NCBI GenBank assembly: GCA_036346255.1
Contig: CM070629.1
Span: 49,908,916 to 49,972,915, forward strand
Source: Ampelocalamus luodianensis
Taxonomy: Eukaryota > Streptophyta > Magnoliopsida > Poales > Poaceae
Length of the DNA: 64,000 nt
Direction of reading: 5' to 3'
A model generated the notes under the pieces. The model made no database searches, had not been told where the DNA came from, and saw only the letters and a list, made by a program, of their open reading frames with translations. Shown here piece by piece: positions 1 to 9,852 of this stretch. The stretch's first letter is position 1. Each line of letters starts with the position of its first letter. The position numbers and the translations under genes are program-made.

Positions 1-1338
1 GGGGATGTCTTTGACAATGAACGTCTCGAAGGGGTCTGGTGGAAATGAGTCGAGGAGATGGATGGGCTGAAAGATCCATCGCGAAAAATGTCCTTGTTTG
101 CTTGGTCAAACATGAATGTAAGTATTTCTCAATACTCACGTATGGTTTATCTCCGTTTCTTATCATTTTTCTCCCTTGTAGAGAGCCGTAGAGCAAGTCG
201 CTATGATTTGCGAGTACAATCGGCAACTTGTCAAATTACGACAAGAGAAGGAAGTGCTCTGCGAGCAAGCAGAGAGGTGGTGAGTAACTGATTCTCATAA
301 TCATATCGCAAATTGATTACTTACTCAGTACTCGTAGACAATTATCGTAGAAAACTTACGACTCAGTACTATTTGTAGAAAGACTTACGACCGGATATAA
401 TCGTGGAAAAACTTACGATCATTCGTCTATGTATTCATGTCTTCCCTTAACCTTTCAGGTTTAAGAGTGACGAAAAAACCTTAGCTGATTCACTTGACTT
501 CGAGAAAGCCGAGTCGAAAAAGCTAAGGGATAAAGCTACCGACCTCCTGAAGAAGCTTCAGGAGGCTAACTCTGCAACTCATAAATTGCAGGAAAAAATA
601 AACAGTACGTGAAGTTACGACTGCTTTCGATCTTGATCTCCGTCTTCTTAACCTCTCATTCTTTTGCAGAAAAAGAAGTCGAAAATAAGGCCCTTCAGGC
701 CGAGGTGGGGTCTCTCCGGGTCGAGGTCCAGGAGAAGTCCTCAGTTGTCCGCAAAATCTCCCGCATCGCGAAGGAGAAAGATCAAGAAATTGAGAACTTA
801 GGTTCTCAATTAGCTGGTAAGTAGAACTTTTACCTGCTATCGATTTGTTTTATCTTCTCGTAGAATTGTTTCATCTAATCAACCCTTACTCTTTCTAGAT
901 CAATTGATTGAAATAAAACAACTCCACGAGGCTTCGACTTATTCCCAGGAGGAGACGAAGTCAATGAAGATCAATCTTCAAGACAACATCTCACTTCTGA
1001 ACATTGTACTCGATGGGCTTCGTGCCGGGAGGGTTGCTCCTCGCGACGACACGATGGCTGCTCATACGAGTGCCATTGGGGAACAGGTCGGTACCTTGCA
1101 AGAGTTGGTGTCTACTCTGAAGACCAACCAGAATGATTCGATAAGGGAAGCGGTCAAAGGAGCTGTGAGCTTTGTTTTAGCAAAACTCAAGGCCCGTGAT
1201 CCTAACCTTAATCCACATTCTGTTGAAGCCGACTTCGATTGCACCGAATCTGAAGCAGAAAAGCTGATCGAAGAGATGCAGTCGGTTGGCGAGAAGGTCG
1301 CAGAGGAGATGCAGATAGAATCTCCTTTATCAGAGTAG
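1..1338 (+). pseudogene. Antisense extra gene (aORF) of a Tat-type Ty3 element, 3' exons
   Basis: Five exons can be placed at 1-117, 182-279, 459-604, 670-816 and 899-1338 (stop TAG). All introns are GT..AG with pyrimidine-rich acceptors, and the frame is kept across each junction; a Trp codon is split by the 279/459 junction. The product is rich in Lys, Glu and Gln with heptad-like spacing (for example AEVGSLRVEVQEKS), so a coiled coil is likely. The first exon matches the exon at 63478-63595, so this is the missing end of the gene that starts at 61404. It runs opposite to the gag-pol genes beside it. Grande/Retand-type Tat elements are known to carry antisense extra ORFs; the function is not established. 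One in-frame TGA near position 46 breaks this copy. Gene identity rests on the homologous copy and the context. Confidence 0.75.
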
Positions 1339-2406
1339 TTTGTAATATGCTTTTGTAAAGACAAGTCTTTTTTGGTGATGTATAAATATATGATCATTTC
1401 TTTTTCTCTACAAATTATCTCGTAGAGTAGTTAGTAACTCGTAAGATAATAAAAAAGGAAGAAATAATCAGACCAGATATGAGCAATTCCTCCTATCTCC
1501 TTATTTTTCCCTGCGAATCATCTTGTAGAGTGGTTAGTAACTTGTAAGATGATAACTCGGAAAAACTAAGACTAAGAAATGAAGTCATGTTTATAACTTT
1601 ATCCTAGCCCCAACTATTTACTTAGTTTATTGGGAATAAACTAAGAAAATAGTAAAGAAAGGGTTTATGAAAACAGAGAGGTTTGTTCGACTTATAGTTC
1701 TCGAGTATCGACTATCTCGCTCTAGTCGAAAGAGTGGAAAAAGATCAACGCTAGGAAGTTCCCTCTAGTGGGCAGGACCACGTGCAGAGAAAAAAAGGCT
1801 TCGACTAGGTGATGTTACCATCTCCGACTAGATTAATCAAATCAATAACGACAACTTGAGTAAAACAAACATCTAGAGGACTTTAAAAATTCATCCGACT
1901 GTTTTCGTTGTACCCGACAAAGTTGCCCTAGCAGCAAAAGTAGGAAACGGAACAACGCTAGGAAGTTCCTTCTAGTGGGCAGGACCACGTGCAGAGTGGA
2001 GAAACTTCGACTAGGTGTGTTTCTTCCTCCAGCCAGTTAAAACCAATCAAGTTAACCAGAAAACAGTCGAACGCATCTCAAAAGTGCACTCTTCTTAGAG
2101 TATTTTTCAAAATGAACGAATAAACTAAGGTGACATGAATTTGCTTAACAACTTTTGATCATGTTTCTGAGCCCAAAAAGCTTTGTACTGGTTGCAATAG
2201 TTAAGAACAAAGCAACACTAGGAAGTTCCTTCCAGCAGGCAGGACCACGTGCAGAGAAGAGAGACTTCGACTAGATGTGATGTCCTTTCTCCGACCAGTG
2301 TAAAGGGGGAATGAGCATATGAAAAATGGTCGAAAATGAAAACGAAATTCAAAAAGAGACAAAAAAGATAGGGAGAATCTGATACTTTTATTGTCGTAGA
2401 AGCTTG
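1339..2406. other. Spacer between antisense gene and integrase; three G-box repeats
   Basis: No coding sequence is seen. A unit of about 43 bp, containing GGCAGGACCACGTGCAGAG or a close variant, occurs at about 1746-1789, 1953-1996 and 2214-2256. Similarity continues about 45 bp further, with CTTCGACTAG in each. The core CACGTG is a palindromic G-box. Short GTAGAGTAGTTAGTAACTCGTAAG-like palindromes lie near 1415-1450 and 1520-1550. The spacer separates two convergent transcription units (antisense gene on plus, gag-pol on minus), so it could hold 3' ends for both; that is inference. Confidence 0.6.
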
Positions 2407-3618
2407 TTACACATAAAATTTGCGTAACTAGTCAATGTTTCAAGAGTTTGAGAGAACACGGCCGTCTTCCATTGCAAGTCGTACCGATCCTGGACGCGTT
2501 ACTTCAACCACAGTGTAAGGACCTTCCCACTTGGGGGAAAGTTTTTTCCGATTAGACTGTGATTGGATAAGCCTCAATACCAAGTCACCTACAGCGAGGC
2601 TGCAAGGTTGGACCTTACGATCATAGTATCTGCGCAGGGCTTGTTGGTAGACTGCGGAACGGATTAAAGCCTGGTCCCTCTTTTCCTCGAGCAGGTTGAT
2701 GTCATCTGCTCGAAGCTGTTCTTGGATGGAGTCGTTAAAAGCTTCACTCGTTCGACTGATCTTTAGTTACGGTGGAAGCATGGCTTCAGCTCCAAAGACT
2801 AGAAAGAAAGGTGTTTCTCCTGTAGCTCGGCTAGCTGTCGTACGAATTGCCCATAATACTGAAGGTAATTCTTGTACCCAAGCCCCTGAGCGCTTGACAA
2901 GCTGGTCGAAGACTCGAGTCTTGATTCCCTTCATTATCTGGCCATTCGCTCTTTCGACCGCCCCGTTGCTTTGGGGGTGGGCAACAGAAGTGTAACACAA
3001 ACGAGTTCCCAACTCGTCGCAAAATTCCTGAAATTTTGCACTTGTAAATTGTTTGCCATTGTCTGTGATAATTCGACTTGGTACTCCAAATCGAGTGATC
3101 ACGCATCTCATCATGAACCGTTTTGCTGCTTCCGTTGTTATCCCAGTCACAGCTCAGCTTCTATCCATTTTGTGAACGTATCGATGGCCACAAAAAGAAA
3201 CTCGAAACCTCTTGGAGCTCGGGTACGGTCCTAGGATATCAAGACCCAGTGCAAAAAAGGCCAAGACAGAGGAATTATTTGCAATGCAGAGCCGGTTGGT
3301 GTATTTGCCGCTATGAAACCGCATCAGACACACTTTTAACCAGTTCCTCGGCATTGTCTGAGCCGGTTGGTGTATTTGCCGCTATGAAGCCGCATCAGAC
3401 ACACTTTTAACCAGCTCCCTGGCATCGTGGAGGAATGTTGGCCAATAAAAACCTTGTCGAAAGGCTTTACCGACCAGCGTTCTGTGAGAAACATGAGTTC
3501 CATAGATGCCTCCGTGTATGTCGTGAAGGAGTTTTAATCCTTCGCTCTGCGGAATACATCGCATGAGTACCCCTTGTGTTCCTCTTTTATAAAGGACACA
3601 TTCGACCAAAGTATACAT
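2407..3618 (-). pseudogene. Ty3 integrase (Tat lineage), degenerate
   Basis: The minus strand encodes, in order, a zinc-binding HHCC region (3618-3382, with GIYGTHVSHRTLVGKAF and FYWPTFLHDA), the catalytic core (3150-2767) and the C-terminal part down to the stop at 2407. In the core, ITDNGKQF carries the second catalytic Asp and SNGAVERANG the catalytic Glu. The region with the first Asp is disrupted. The C-terminal part reads as SPKWEGPYTVVEV followed by SVRLAMEDGRVL, typical of Ty3 integrases of this group. A 71-bp tandem duplication at 3289-3430 shifts the frame behind the zinc finger, and stops interrupt 2440-2770. It lies downstream of the extra RNase H, as expected for a gag-PR-RT-RH-aRH-IN polyprotein. 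Integrase would insert the cDNA into chromatin; this copy cannot. Confidence 0.85.
3289..3430. repeat. 71-bp tandem duplication inside integrase
   Basis: GAGCCGGTTGGTGTATTTGC starts at 3289 and again at 3360, so the period is 71 bp. The two copies differ at only a few bases (for example AAACCGC versus AAGCCGC). Because 71 is not a multiple of three, the duplication shifts the reading frame of the integrase between its zinc finger and core. Confidence 0.85.
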
Positions 3619-3627
3619 TTTGGCTTT

Positions 3628-4188
3628 TTAGGATAATCGATCTACTTCGAGATCGTCGTCGGGTATGGAACCCGTCTGAAGATACTCGTAGATGGGTGTC
3701 ATCCATGTATCTTCGTACTCTAGAGATGCTGTTTCTATAGGAGGCGTCTCCAGTTCTTCAACTATAGACAACTTTTGAAGCTGCTCCAGAAACACCCCTT
3801 TCGGTACCAGGGATCGAGAAGAAGCTAGACGAGCCAGTTGGCCTGCGAGGAAATTATCCTTTCGAGGGATAAATTGTACCTCAAAGCCCAAAAAGTGCTT
3901 TTCTAACTTTCGAACTTCCGATAGGTATCGGGACATGGTCGGATTAGAGCACCGGTACTCTTTTCCGACTTGATTCATGACTAGTTGAGAGTCTCCTCTC
4001 ACCAGTAGTTGTCGAATCGAGAGCGCTTTTGCGGCTCCTATGCCAGCTAGCAAACCTTCGTACTCTGCCACATTATTAGTGGCCTGAAAGTTTAATTGTA
4101 TGGCATACTTTAAAGTCTCTTCGGTAGGAGATTCCAGGACCACCCTAGCCCCCGAGCCACTTATCGTAAGTGACCCGTCAAAGTACAT
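3628..4188 (-). pseudogene. Additional (archaeal-type) RNase H domain of Tat element
   Basis: An open stretch of 186 residues lies between the RT/RNase H part and integrase. It has the acidic residues expected of RNase H: MYFDGS at the start, NNVAEYEGLLAGI about 40 residues on, and LVRGDSQLVMNQV about 25 residues later. A second RNase H domain placed before integrase is a known hallmark of the Tat lineage of Ty3 elements, and it supports that assignment over Athila or chromoviruses. The tail (EDTWMTPIYEYLQTGSIPDDD) is the usual linker toward the integrase zinc finger. It is part of a polyprotein and not a free gene. The frame is open over its length, but neighbours on both sides are broken. 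Confidence 0.85.
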
Positions 4189-4840
4189 CGTCCAATGGTC
4201 GTGGGAATCATACTAGGGATCCGGAACAGGTTCAGGATTTGTCCATTCGGCGACAAAGTCTGCCAAGATCTGGGATTTTATAGCCGTTCGGGACACGAAA
4301 TGGATGTCGAACGCCCCAAGTTCGACTGATCATTTTGCCATGCGTCCCACTGTTTCCCTATTCTGGAGGATCGCTCCCAAGGGAAACTCAGACGGCACAG
4401 CTAGTTTGTGCGCCTGAAAATAATCCCGTAGTTTCCTCGAATACATGAGGAGGGCATATAGAAGTTTTTGAACCTGAGGGTAACGCTCCTTAGGTCCGTG
4501 TAAAACTTCTCTAACGTAGTAAACTGGTCGTTGTATGTTCTCACGTTCTACGACCAGTACTGCACTCACTGCCTGTGGCGTGGCAGCTAGATAAATTAAG
4601 AGCGTCTCTCCTGGTGTCGGGGAAACCAGAACAGGAGCACTTGTAAGATACCTCTTGACTTCCTCAAAGGCTAGGTTAGCCTCTTTTGACCACTCAAAGC
4701 CCTCATGTTTCCTTAGAAGTTTGAAGAAAGATAGTCCTTTTTCTCCCAGGCGTGCGATGAAACGACTTAATGCTGCCATGCATCCTGTGAGTTTCTGGAC
4801 TTCTTTTTTCGTGGTCGGGGGCGCATCTCAGTGATGGCTT
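4189..4840 (-). pseudogene. RNase H / RT connection of Tat element
   Basis: The minus-strand reading at 4779-4330 gives the RT connection and RNase H part. MAALSRFIARLGEKGLSFFK is the usual end of the RT thumb. FEWSKEANLAFEEVKRYL and LLIYLAATPQAVSAVLV correspond to the first RNase H strand, where the usual DAS-type acidic motif reads LAATPQA, so the first catalytic Asp looks lost. RPVYYVREVLHGPKERYPQ then follows. The frame is lost after 4330 and the remainder to 4189 is fragmentary, although FVAEWTNPEPVPD can be read just before the next domain. This belongs to the same polyprotein as the RT at 4841-5551. Confidence 0.8.
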
Positions 4841-5551
4841 TTATCTTTTCAGGATTTGCTTCGATTCCCCGTGCGGAAACCAAGAATCCAAGCAATTTCC
4901 CTGAAGAGACCCCAACACACACTTCTCGGGATTAAGCTTCAAGTGGTGTTTTATGAGGTTGTCGAAAGTCTCTTGTAAGTCTATGATATGATTGAGCCGT
5001 TTGCTGCTTTTTACGACCAGATCATCAACGTAGGCTTCCAAGTTTCGGCCTAGTTGAGGAGCAAAAGTTGTTTGCATCAAACGCTGAAAGGAAGCCCCGG
5101 CATTTTTTAAACCAAATGGCATTTTGACATAGAAAAATATTCCAAATGGTGTAATAAATGTGGTCTTCTCTTCATCTTCTCGACACATACTAATCTGGTG
5201 GTAACCAGAGTATGCATCTAGAAAATTCAACATCTCACATCCTGCAGTAGAGTCAACTAGCTGATCGATACGAGGTAAAGGGAAATCATCTTTTGGACAA
5301 GCTTTATTAAGATCAGTAAAGTCTACGCACATACGCCATTTGCCGTTGGACTTTCTAACCATTACAGGGTTGGCCAACCACTCTGGGTGGTTGACTTCTC
5401 TTATGAAGCCTGCATTAAGCAACTTGTCCAATTCTGACCTAATAGCATCTCGTCGATCAGGGGCAAATCTCCGTAACTTTTGTTTTACGGGTACCTTGTC
5501 AGGCCGTAAGGCTAGCCTGTGCTCGATCGCTTCCCTAGGGACTCCGGGCAT
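4841..5551 (-). pseudogene. Ty3 reverse transcriptase (Tat lineage)
   Basis: This 236-residue open stretch is the best-kept part of the polyprotein. HRLALRPDKVPVKQKLRRF leads into the fingers, KWRMCVDFTDLNKACPKDDF is the conserved palm entry, and LDAYSGYHQISM and MPFGLKNAGASFQRLM follow. The catalytic box is AYVDDLVVKS, with the two adjacent Asp codons at about 5021-5026. The RT copies element RNA into cDNA inside the virus-like particle. The frame shifts near 4950 (after LKLNPEKCVLG), which separates it from the connection domain downstream. The MPGVPREAIEH start is internal to the polyprotein and is not a real initiation site. Confidence 0.9.
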
Positions 5552-5689
5552 GTCGGATGCTTGCCACGCGAAGACATCTGCGTTTGCCGGAGGAAAGTGA
5601 TGAGGGCGTCTTCCTATTTGGGGTCGGAAGAATCCCCAATGCGAACAGTCTTCGAGGACTCCCCTGCGTCCAGAGGAACCTCTTTGACC

Positions 5690-6390
5690 TAGTCGTTCGG
5701 CTTAGGTGCAGCTTTAGGCTTCGACTTGCTAGTCGAAGGCTGACTTTTGTCTCGAGTTGGTAGTTGTCCAACCATCTCGAGGGAGCGACGGTCGCAGGAG
5801 TGCGCCATCTTCTTGTCACAATATATTATGATTACTCCTTTGGGACCTGGCATCTTAAGACATTGATACCCATAATGAGTAGCTATTAAGAATCTTGCCA
5901 AAGTAGGTCGTCCGAGTATGGCATTATATGTCGTATCGAAATCGACCACATCAAAGGGGACCTTCTCTGTCCTGAAATTGCTTGGTGAGCCAAACGTTAG
6001 AGGAAGAGAAACTTGGCCAATTGGTTTGGCCGAGGACCCGATACGATTCCATGAAATGAATATCGTATTGGTCTTACCTTTGTCCTAGGTACCTGCATCT
6101 CGTCCAGGGTACTCGTAAACAGTATGTTTAACGAGCTTCCACCATCAACTAAAACTCAATTGACTCGACAATTGTTGATGGTTGGTTCGACCACAATCGA
6201 AATCGACCTGGTCTACTCGAAGGGATCGGACAATCACCTTTCTCAAAAGTAATGGTGACTTCCGACCACTTCGGTAATTTATTGACAAGAGGGGAGTCGA
6301 TTGTGTTTACTTCACGTTCGACAGCTTTCAGCTGTCTCCGCGATTCATATGAGTTTCCGTAGGAAAACTCGGCAGTTACGAACATCATGC
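5690..6390 (-). pseudogene. Aspartic protease region of Tat element
   Basis: On minus, VDGGSSLNILFTS lies at about 6152-6114. This is the active-site turn of this protease family, where DGGS replaces the retroviral DTG. GSSAKPIGQVSLPLTFGSP and VVDFDTTYNAILGRPTLARF follow, and the reading ends at 5690 with a Lys/Pro-rich linker. The ILGRP box is the conserved second half of Ty3-type proteases. Several frameshifts lie between 6150 and 5950. The protease would process the gag-pol polyprotein. It sits between gag and RT as expected. Confidence 0.8.
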
Positions 6391-6429
6391 CCTTTTTTTA
6401 TGAAAAGGACACCACCTGGGTTTGTCGTT

Positions 6430-8011
6430 TCTCCGATCTTGGTGCTTACCTTTGCCTCGATCGGGGTTCTGCTTGGGGTTGCGCGGCTCCTTGTCGCTTA
6501 CGGCCAGGACCTCCTTAGAACCAGCAACTGGAGATTTGTGTCTCTTTGCCTTGTTCTTAGACTTCCTAGCCTTTTATCCTTTTTCTTACCACTTTCGCCC
6601 GCCTCTTGAGGGATGTTATCTTCACGATCGATAGTATTGTTCCACTCGACTGCTTCGGCAGCGGTCGCATATCTATCGGTCATCTCAAAGAGTTCGGCGA
6701 CAGTGGCGTGTGGATGTAAAGCGATGTCCTCTGTTATTCTCCTACTACGGACTCCCTGCTTGAAAGCCCTGATCACGGATGAGTCAGAAACTTCCGGAAT
6801 AGAATTTTGAACCTGGCTAAAGCGCCTGATAAATTGGCGTAGCGTTTCATGGTCGTTCTACCTTATCCGGTGCAGGTCATCCTCCTTTCCAGGGCAGTTG
6901 TAAGTGCCCTGGAAATTTGCCAGCAAAAGATCACAGAGGTGTTGCCACGAGTAGATCGATTCGAATGGCTAGTTTAAAAGCCATGATCGTGCTGATTCTT
7001 CGAGCACAGTCGGAAGGTAATTCACCATGACATGCTCTCCTCCCCCTGCAGCTCGGATAGCTGTAGTGTAAATCTGGAGGAACTTGATGGGATTCTGGGT
7101 TCCATCGAATTTCTCCATAAGCGCGCTCAGGAAGGCTTTTCTGAGCCGCTATTTTCCTCCGTCGGGTTGTCTCAAATGGCCTATATCAGACCCCTGAGTT
7201 GGTTTTAATGGAGTGTGCGAATGTTGAGTATGTCTCACACATTTATTAAAGTGTTTGTTTCGTTCGTTAGTGGTGGCGCCCCTGCCATTGCCACGAGGGG
7301 GGTGTAGAGTATGCTCGTCGGGGAGCATCGTCAATCCTTCCTCTGGGAGAATGATTCTTATCAGAGGGAAGGACGAAGACCTCCCTTCGATGACCTCCAC
7401 TTGCGCTCGAGACCTCCTCACTTGAGGAGTAGTCAAGCGACACCATCTGGCGACTTGGAGTAAACCCCTCTAAGTAGGGGAACTCCGGGTTATAACCGTC
7501 TCCGTCTGCAGGTGGATCCTGCGTCGGGAAGGATGGACTTGGAGGATCAACGTGCTCGATCCTCTTCTCTACGGAATCACCCGGAGAAAGAGGACCATTA
7601 GATGTCGATGGAGCTCCGGAATGATGGCTTCCAGAACCTGTCTTGCCAAGTCGTACTGCTTTGGAGAGACTCGAACACTTAGAGGAAAAACTCTCGTTGT
7701 GTTGCGAGTCTGTCCTGGCAGCCCTGTTGGTGGTCGTGTTGACCCTTGCCTCCTAAGGAAGCTGGTTCCTCAGCTGGGCGTACTGTTGCGGGGGATAAGG
7801 ATCCCTCCTCGACTCCGGTAGCGATGCAGTCCTCGAGATCTGATAAAAGATCTCCAGAGGTGGCAATATCATCAGAGGATTCGATACTCGGCTCGTAATC
7901 GAAACCGGCATCCATGTCGATGTCTGCGTAATCGGCCAAGTCGAACCAATTCTCCTCGTTCCATTCTCCTGCCATGGTAGCATCAAAGAGAAGAGAAAGA
8001 ACTGTTGACAA
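6430..8011 (-). pseudogene. Gag of Tat element, degenerate
   Basis: The reading starts near 7975 (MAGEWNEENWFDLADYADID, an acidic N terminus just inside the primer-binding site) and continues through a low-complexity part (7436-7149) into the capsid-like retrotransposon gag domain at about 7150-6800. That domain contains KFDGTQNPIKFLQIYTTAI, LPTVLEESARSWLLN and NFQGTYNCPGKEDDLHRI. It ends with IRAFKQGVRSRRITEDIAL and FEMTDRYATAAEAVEW at 6776-6640. Lys-rich sequence follows; I did not find an intact CCHC knuckle. Stops and frameshifts break it in several places. Gag would form the cytoplasmic particle that packages element RNA. Confidence 0.8.
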
Positions 8012-8024
8012 GGAATTACCAGAA

Positions 8025-8044
8025 GATCCCCACGGTCGGCGCCA
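8025..8044 (-). promoter_or_regulatory. Primer-binding site of left Tat element
   Basis: On minus the sequence is TGGCGCCGACCGTGGGGATC, two bases after the LTR-type terminus CACCGATA. TGGCGCC starting right after an LTR end is the usual tRNA-primed start site of minus-strand cDNA in this group. The first eight bases fit the 3' end of tRNA-Asp, but the middle five do not, so the exact tRNA is uncertain. Its strand confirms that gag-pol reads leftwards. Confidence 0.8.
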
Positions 8045-8214
8045 ACTATCGGTGTTTTAGAACTGATTTTTACGTAAAGATTGTTTGATTCGGGGGGTCT
8101 CCACAATTGATCAGATGACGAGGATATGATAATTCTCATTTTATTATTCCATAATCATGTAATATGACGTCACATGATATACCCCTTAATGTTATAAGGG
8201 AGGAGTAAGTTAGG

Positions 8215-8385
8215 TGGTCGTAAGCTCTTCTACGACCACCCCCTAGTCGTAAGTATTTCTACGACTATAGTGTAATCGTAAGTCTGCTACGATTACGTGC
8301 AGTCGTAAGTCTTTCTATGACCGGTACCTGAGTCGTAAGCTCTTTCTCGACTACCCCTATCGTAAGTTCTCGCTCACGATTAGCC
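8215..8385. repeat. GTCGTA palindrome array in LTR U3
   Basis: At least six short imperfect palindromes of the form GTCGTAAG-N4-6-CTACGAC follow each other, each able to form a stem of 6-8 bp. The same motif family recurs at 330-425, 60515-60700, 60850-61030, 62128-62240 and 63815-64000, always inside Tat-element sequence. Confidence 0.75.
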
Positions 8386-8596
8386 ACCTCACGACATCCT
8401 CACAGTGCACCGGTCCACCCATCAGAAGACCCATTTACTAGTGAGGACCTGAGTAGTCAAATTACGTAATTATACCCGAAATAACTACAGATAATTTCCC
8501 ACTATCTCTGATTGATAACCGTTGAAAAGCGTGGGGGGTTACTACTCCGGTAATTACTCTCATTATTATGGAACGACAACGGCCCCAACAGTATAG

Positions 8597-8606
8597 TATA
8601 AATAGG
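8597..8606 (+). promoter_or_regulatory. TATA box of inverted LTR
   Basis: TATAAATAGG is a canonical plant TATA box. Its counterpart in the right LTR is TATATAAAGG on minus at 60267-60276. The pair fixes the transcriptional sense of both LTRs and shows that the left one would drive transcription away from its own gag-pol. Confidence 0.7.
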
Positions 8607-8937
8607 TATCTTTTAGAGATAGTGAGGGGGAGACTTTTTTGAAAAGACAGTCAGTAGCAGCATTAGAGTAAGACTTTCTGCTAATTGTAATCCATATACC
8701 CAATACAAGATACACAGGAGTAGGGTTGTTATTCTCACCTGAGAAGGCCCGAACCTGTATAAAAATCCCTGTGTTTCTCTCGTCTGCGTGATCAATTGTG
8801 GAGACCCCCCGAATCAAACAATCTTTACGTAAGATCGGTTCTAAACACCGATAGTTCTATTCACGAACTGTCTGTGATTATAATCATATCATAGAAGGTT
8901 TTGTAGATAAAATCGTCTCTGATACTTTTGTTTTGTT

Positions 8938-8948
8938 GGGCGGGAAAA
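8938..8948 (+). promoter_or_regulatory. E2F-type site upstream of captured CDC6 fragment
   Basis: GGGCGGGAAAA contains GCGGGAAA, a perfect fit to the E2F consensus (TTTSSCGC on the other strand). Plant replication-licensing genes such as CDC6 are known E2F targets. The site lies about 350 bp upstream of the recognisable CDC6 coding piece. Its presence suggests promoter sequence was captured along with coding sequence; this is inference. Confidence 0.5.
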
Positions 8949-9259
8949 CAAAAATTTAGACTTAATGGGCGGGCTGCCGAAACTCGCTTTATATTAACCG
9001 AGTCTCCTCACACCTCACACCTCCATCTCCTTCTTTGTCATCTCTCCTCTAACTGAGTGCCGCCGTCTCGCCTTGACCTTGCGCTTCGACCTCCCCCGAG
9101 CTCGTTGCTCGCGGCCTCCTCCACCTTGCCCCGGCCTCGTCGTCGCTAGCCTCCCCCGACCTCATAGGCCATGGGCTCCCCTGACATCGTCGCCCCTGTC
9201 CTCCTCCACTTCTTCGCCCTCGGTCTCCTCCACTTCGTTTCATCTAGTAGTCCCTTCCA

Positions 9260-9575
9260 ACGCACGCCAACAGGTCGATCTCGCAGGTCGGCACCCCGAA
9301 GCTGCTCTCGACATCACCCAAGTCCTCCAGGAAGCGGCTCTACAGCGACCTCATCGTGGACGAGAAGCCCAAGTGGAACCCGCGAAGCAAGTCTCTGAAC
9401 TCCTGTTTCAGCCAGCCACGGTGCGCTCGCGCGAGTTGATTTGCCGGGATGGTGAGAAAAGGCACATTCTTGACTTCTGAAGGCGTGTGTCGGGCAGAGC
9501 GGGCTGGGAGCATCTATGTGTGCGGGTGCCCCGGTACAGGGAGGACATTGTCCATTAACAAAGTCAAGGAGAGCG
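9260..9575 (+). pseudogene. CDC6-like fragment captured by CACTA element
   Basis: Reading with one frame change gives TPKLLSTSPKSSRKRLYSD and EKPKWNPRSK (from 9293), then ICRDGEKRHILDF (to 9477), then AERAGSIYVCGCPGTGRTL and SINKVKESVA (9494-9568). This order matches the N-terminal half of plant CDC6, the AAA+ replication-licensing ATPase that loads MCM at origins. It includes the Walker A loop, here GCPGTGRT with Arg in place of the catalytic Lys. Homology stops abruptly near 9570, and the Walker B and winged-helix parts are absent. A TGA and a frameshift interrupt it. It lies inside CACTA ends, so it is a transduplicated fragment and not the host gene. I recognise the family from memory; a search would settle it. 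Confidence 0.75.
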
Positions 9576-9629
9576 TGGCTTGTTCTCAGTGCTCCGTACA
9601 GATTTCTTGATTTGAAGTGTATTATTGAT

Positions 9630-9852
9630 CAAACTTTGTGTTGCTTGTGTTGCGCGTAGATGGGAATGGAGACACCTTCGACTAGGCGGGTGTAGTCGAA
9701 CCTCCTTCGACTAGGTAGCCGAAACCTTCGACCAGTCGTGTAGTCGAAACCGCTCCTACGACCACCTAGTCGTGTAGTCAAAATAGTACTCGTGGTGAAC
9801 AGTACTCGTAATGAACGATACTTGAACCATTTGAAATCTGATTTTTTTTTCA
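9630..9852. other. TTCGACTAGG-rich stretch between CDC6 piece and CACTA end
   Basis: There are several copies of TTCGACTAGG, TAGTCGAAAC and CTAGTCGTGTAGTC, resembling motifs near 1800 and 2040 in the Tat spacer. No coding sequence is seen. It may be a piece of Tat sequence picked up by the CACTA element; weak inference. Confidence 0.35.

Larger units (their letters stand above)
8047..8853 (+). repeat. Inverted LTR of left Tat element with 69-bp U5 remnant
   Basis: A complete-looking LTR runs on plus from TGACGAGGATATG (8116) to CTAAACACCGATA (8853), with a TATAAATAGG box at 8597-8606 and GTCGTA palindromes in its U3. Its plus-strand sequence matches the minus strand of the LTR at 60015-60817, which serves as the guide to sense. 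Between it and the minus-strand primer-binding site lie only 69 bp (8047-8115) that match the U5 end in the expected minus orientation. The unit therefore has inverted ends of about 65 bp. An LTR feeding the leftward gag-pol should point leftwards; this one points rightwards. Confidence 0.75.

Noticed and set aside
58..291. Open frame starting at 58 on plus
   Set aside because: It crosses the exon and intron boundaries of the antisense gene and is in a different frame from the conserved exon.
8215..8385. CRISPR-like appearance of evenly spaced GTCGTA palindromes (also at 60515-61030 and 63815-64000)
   Set aside because: Units touch or vary in spacing, have no unique spacers, and the setting is a plant retrotransposon.
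9049..9243. Gly/Arg-rich frame on minus opposite the CDC6 leader
   Set aside because: Composition reflects GC-rich leader DNA; no motif, and the plus strand explains the region.
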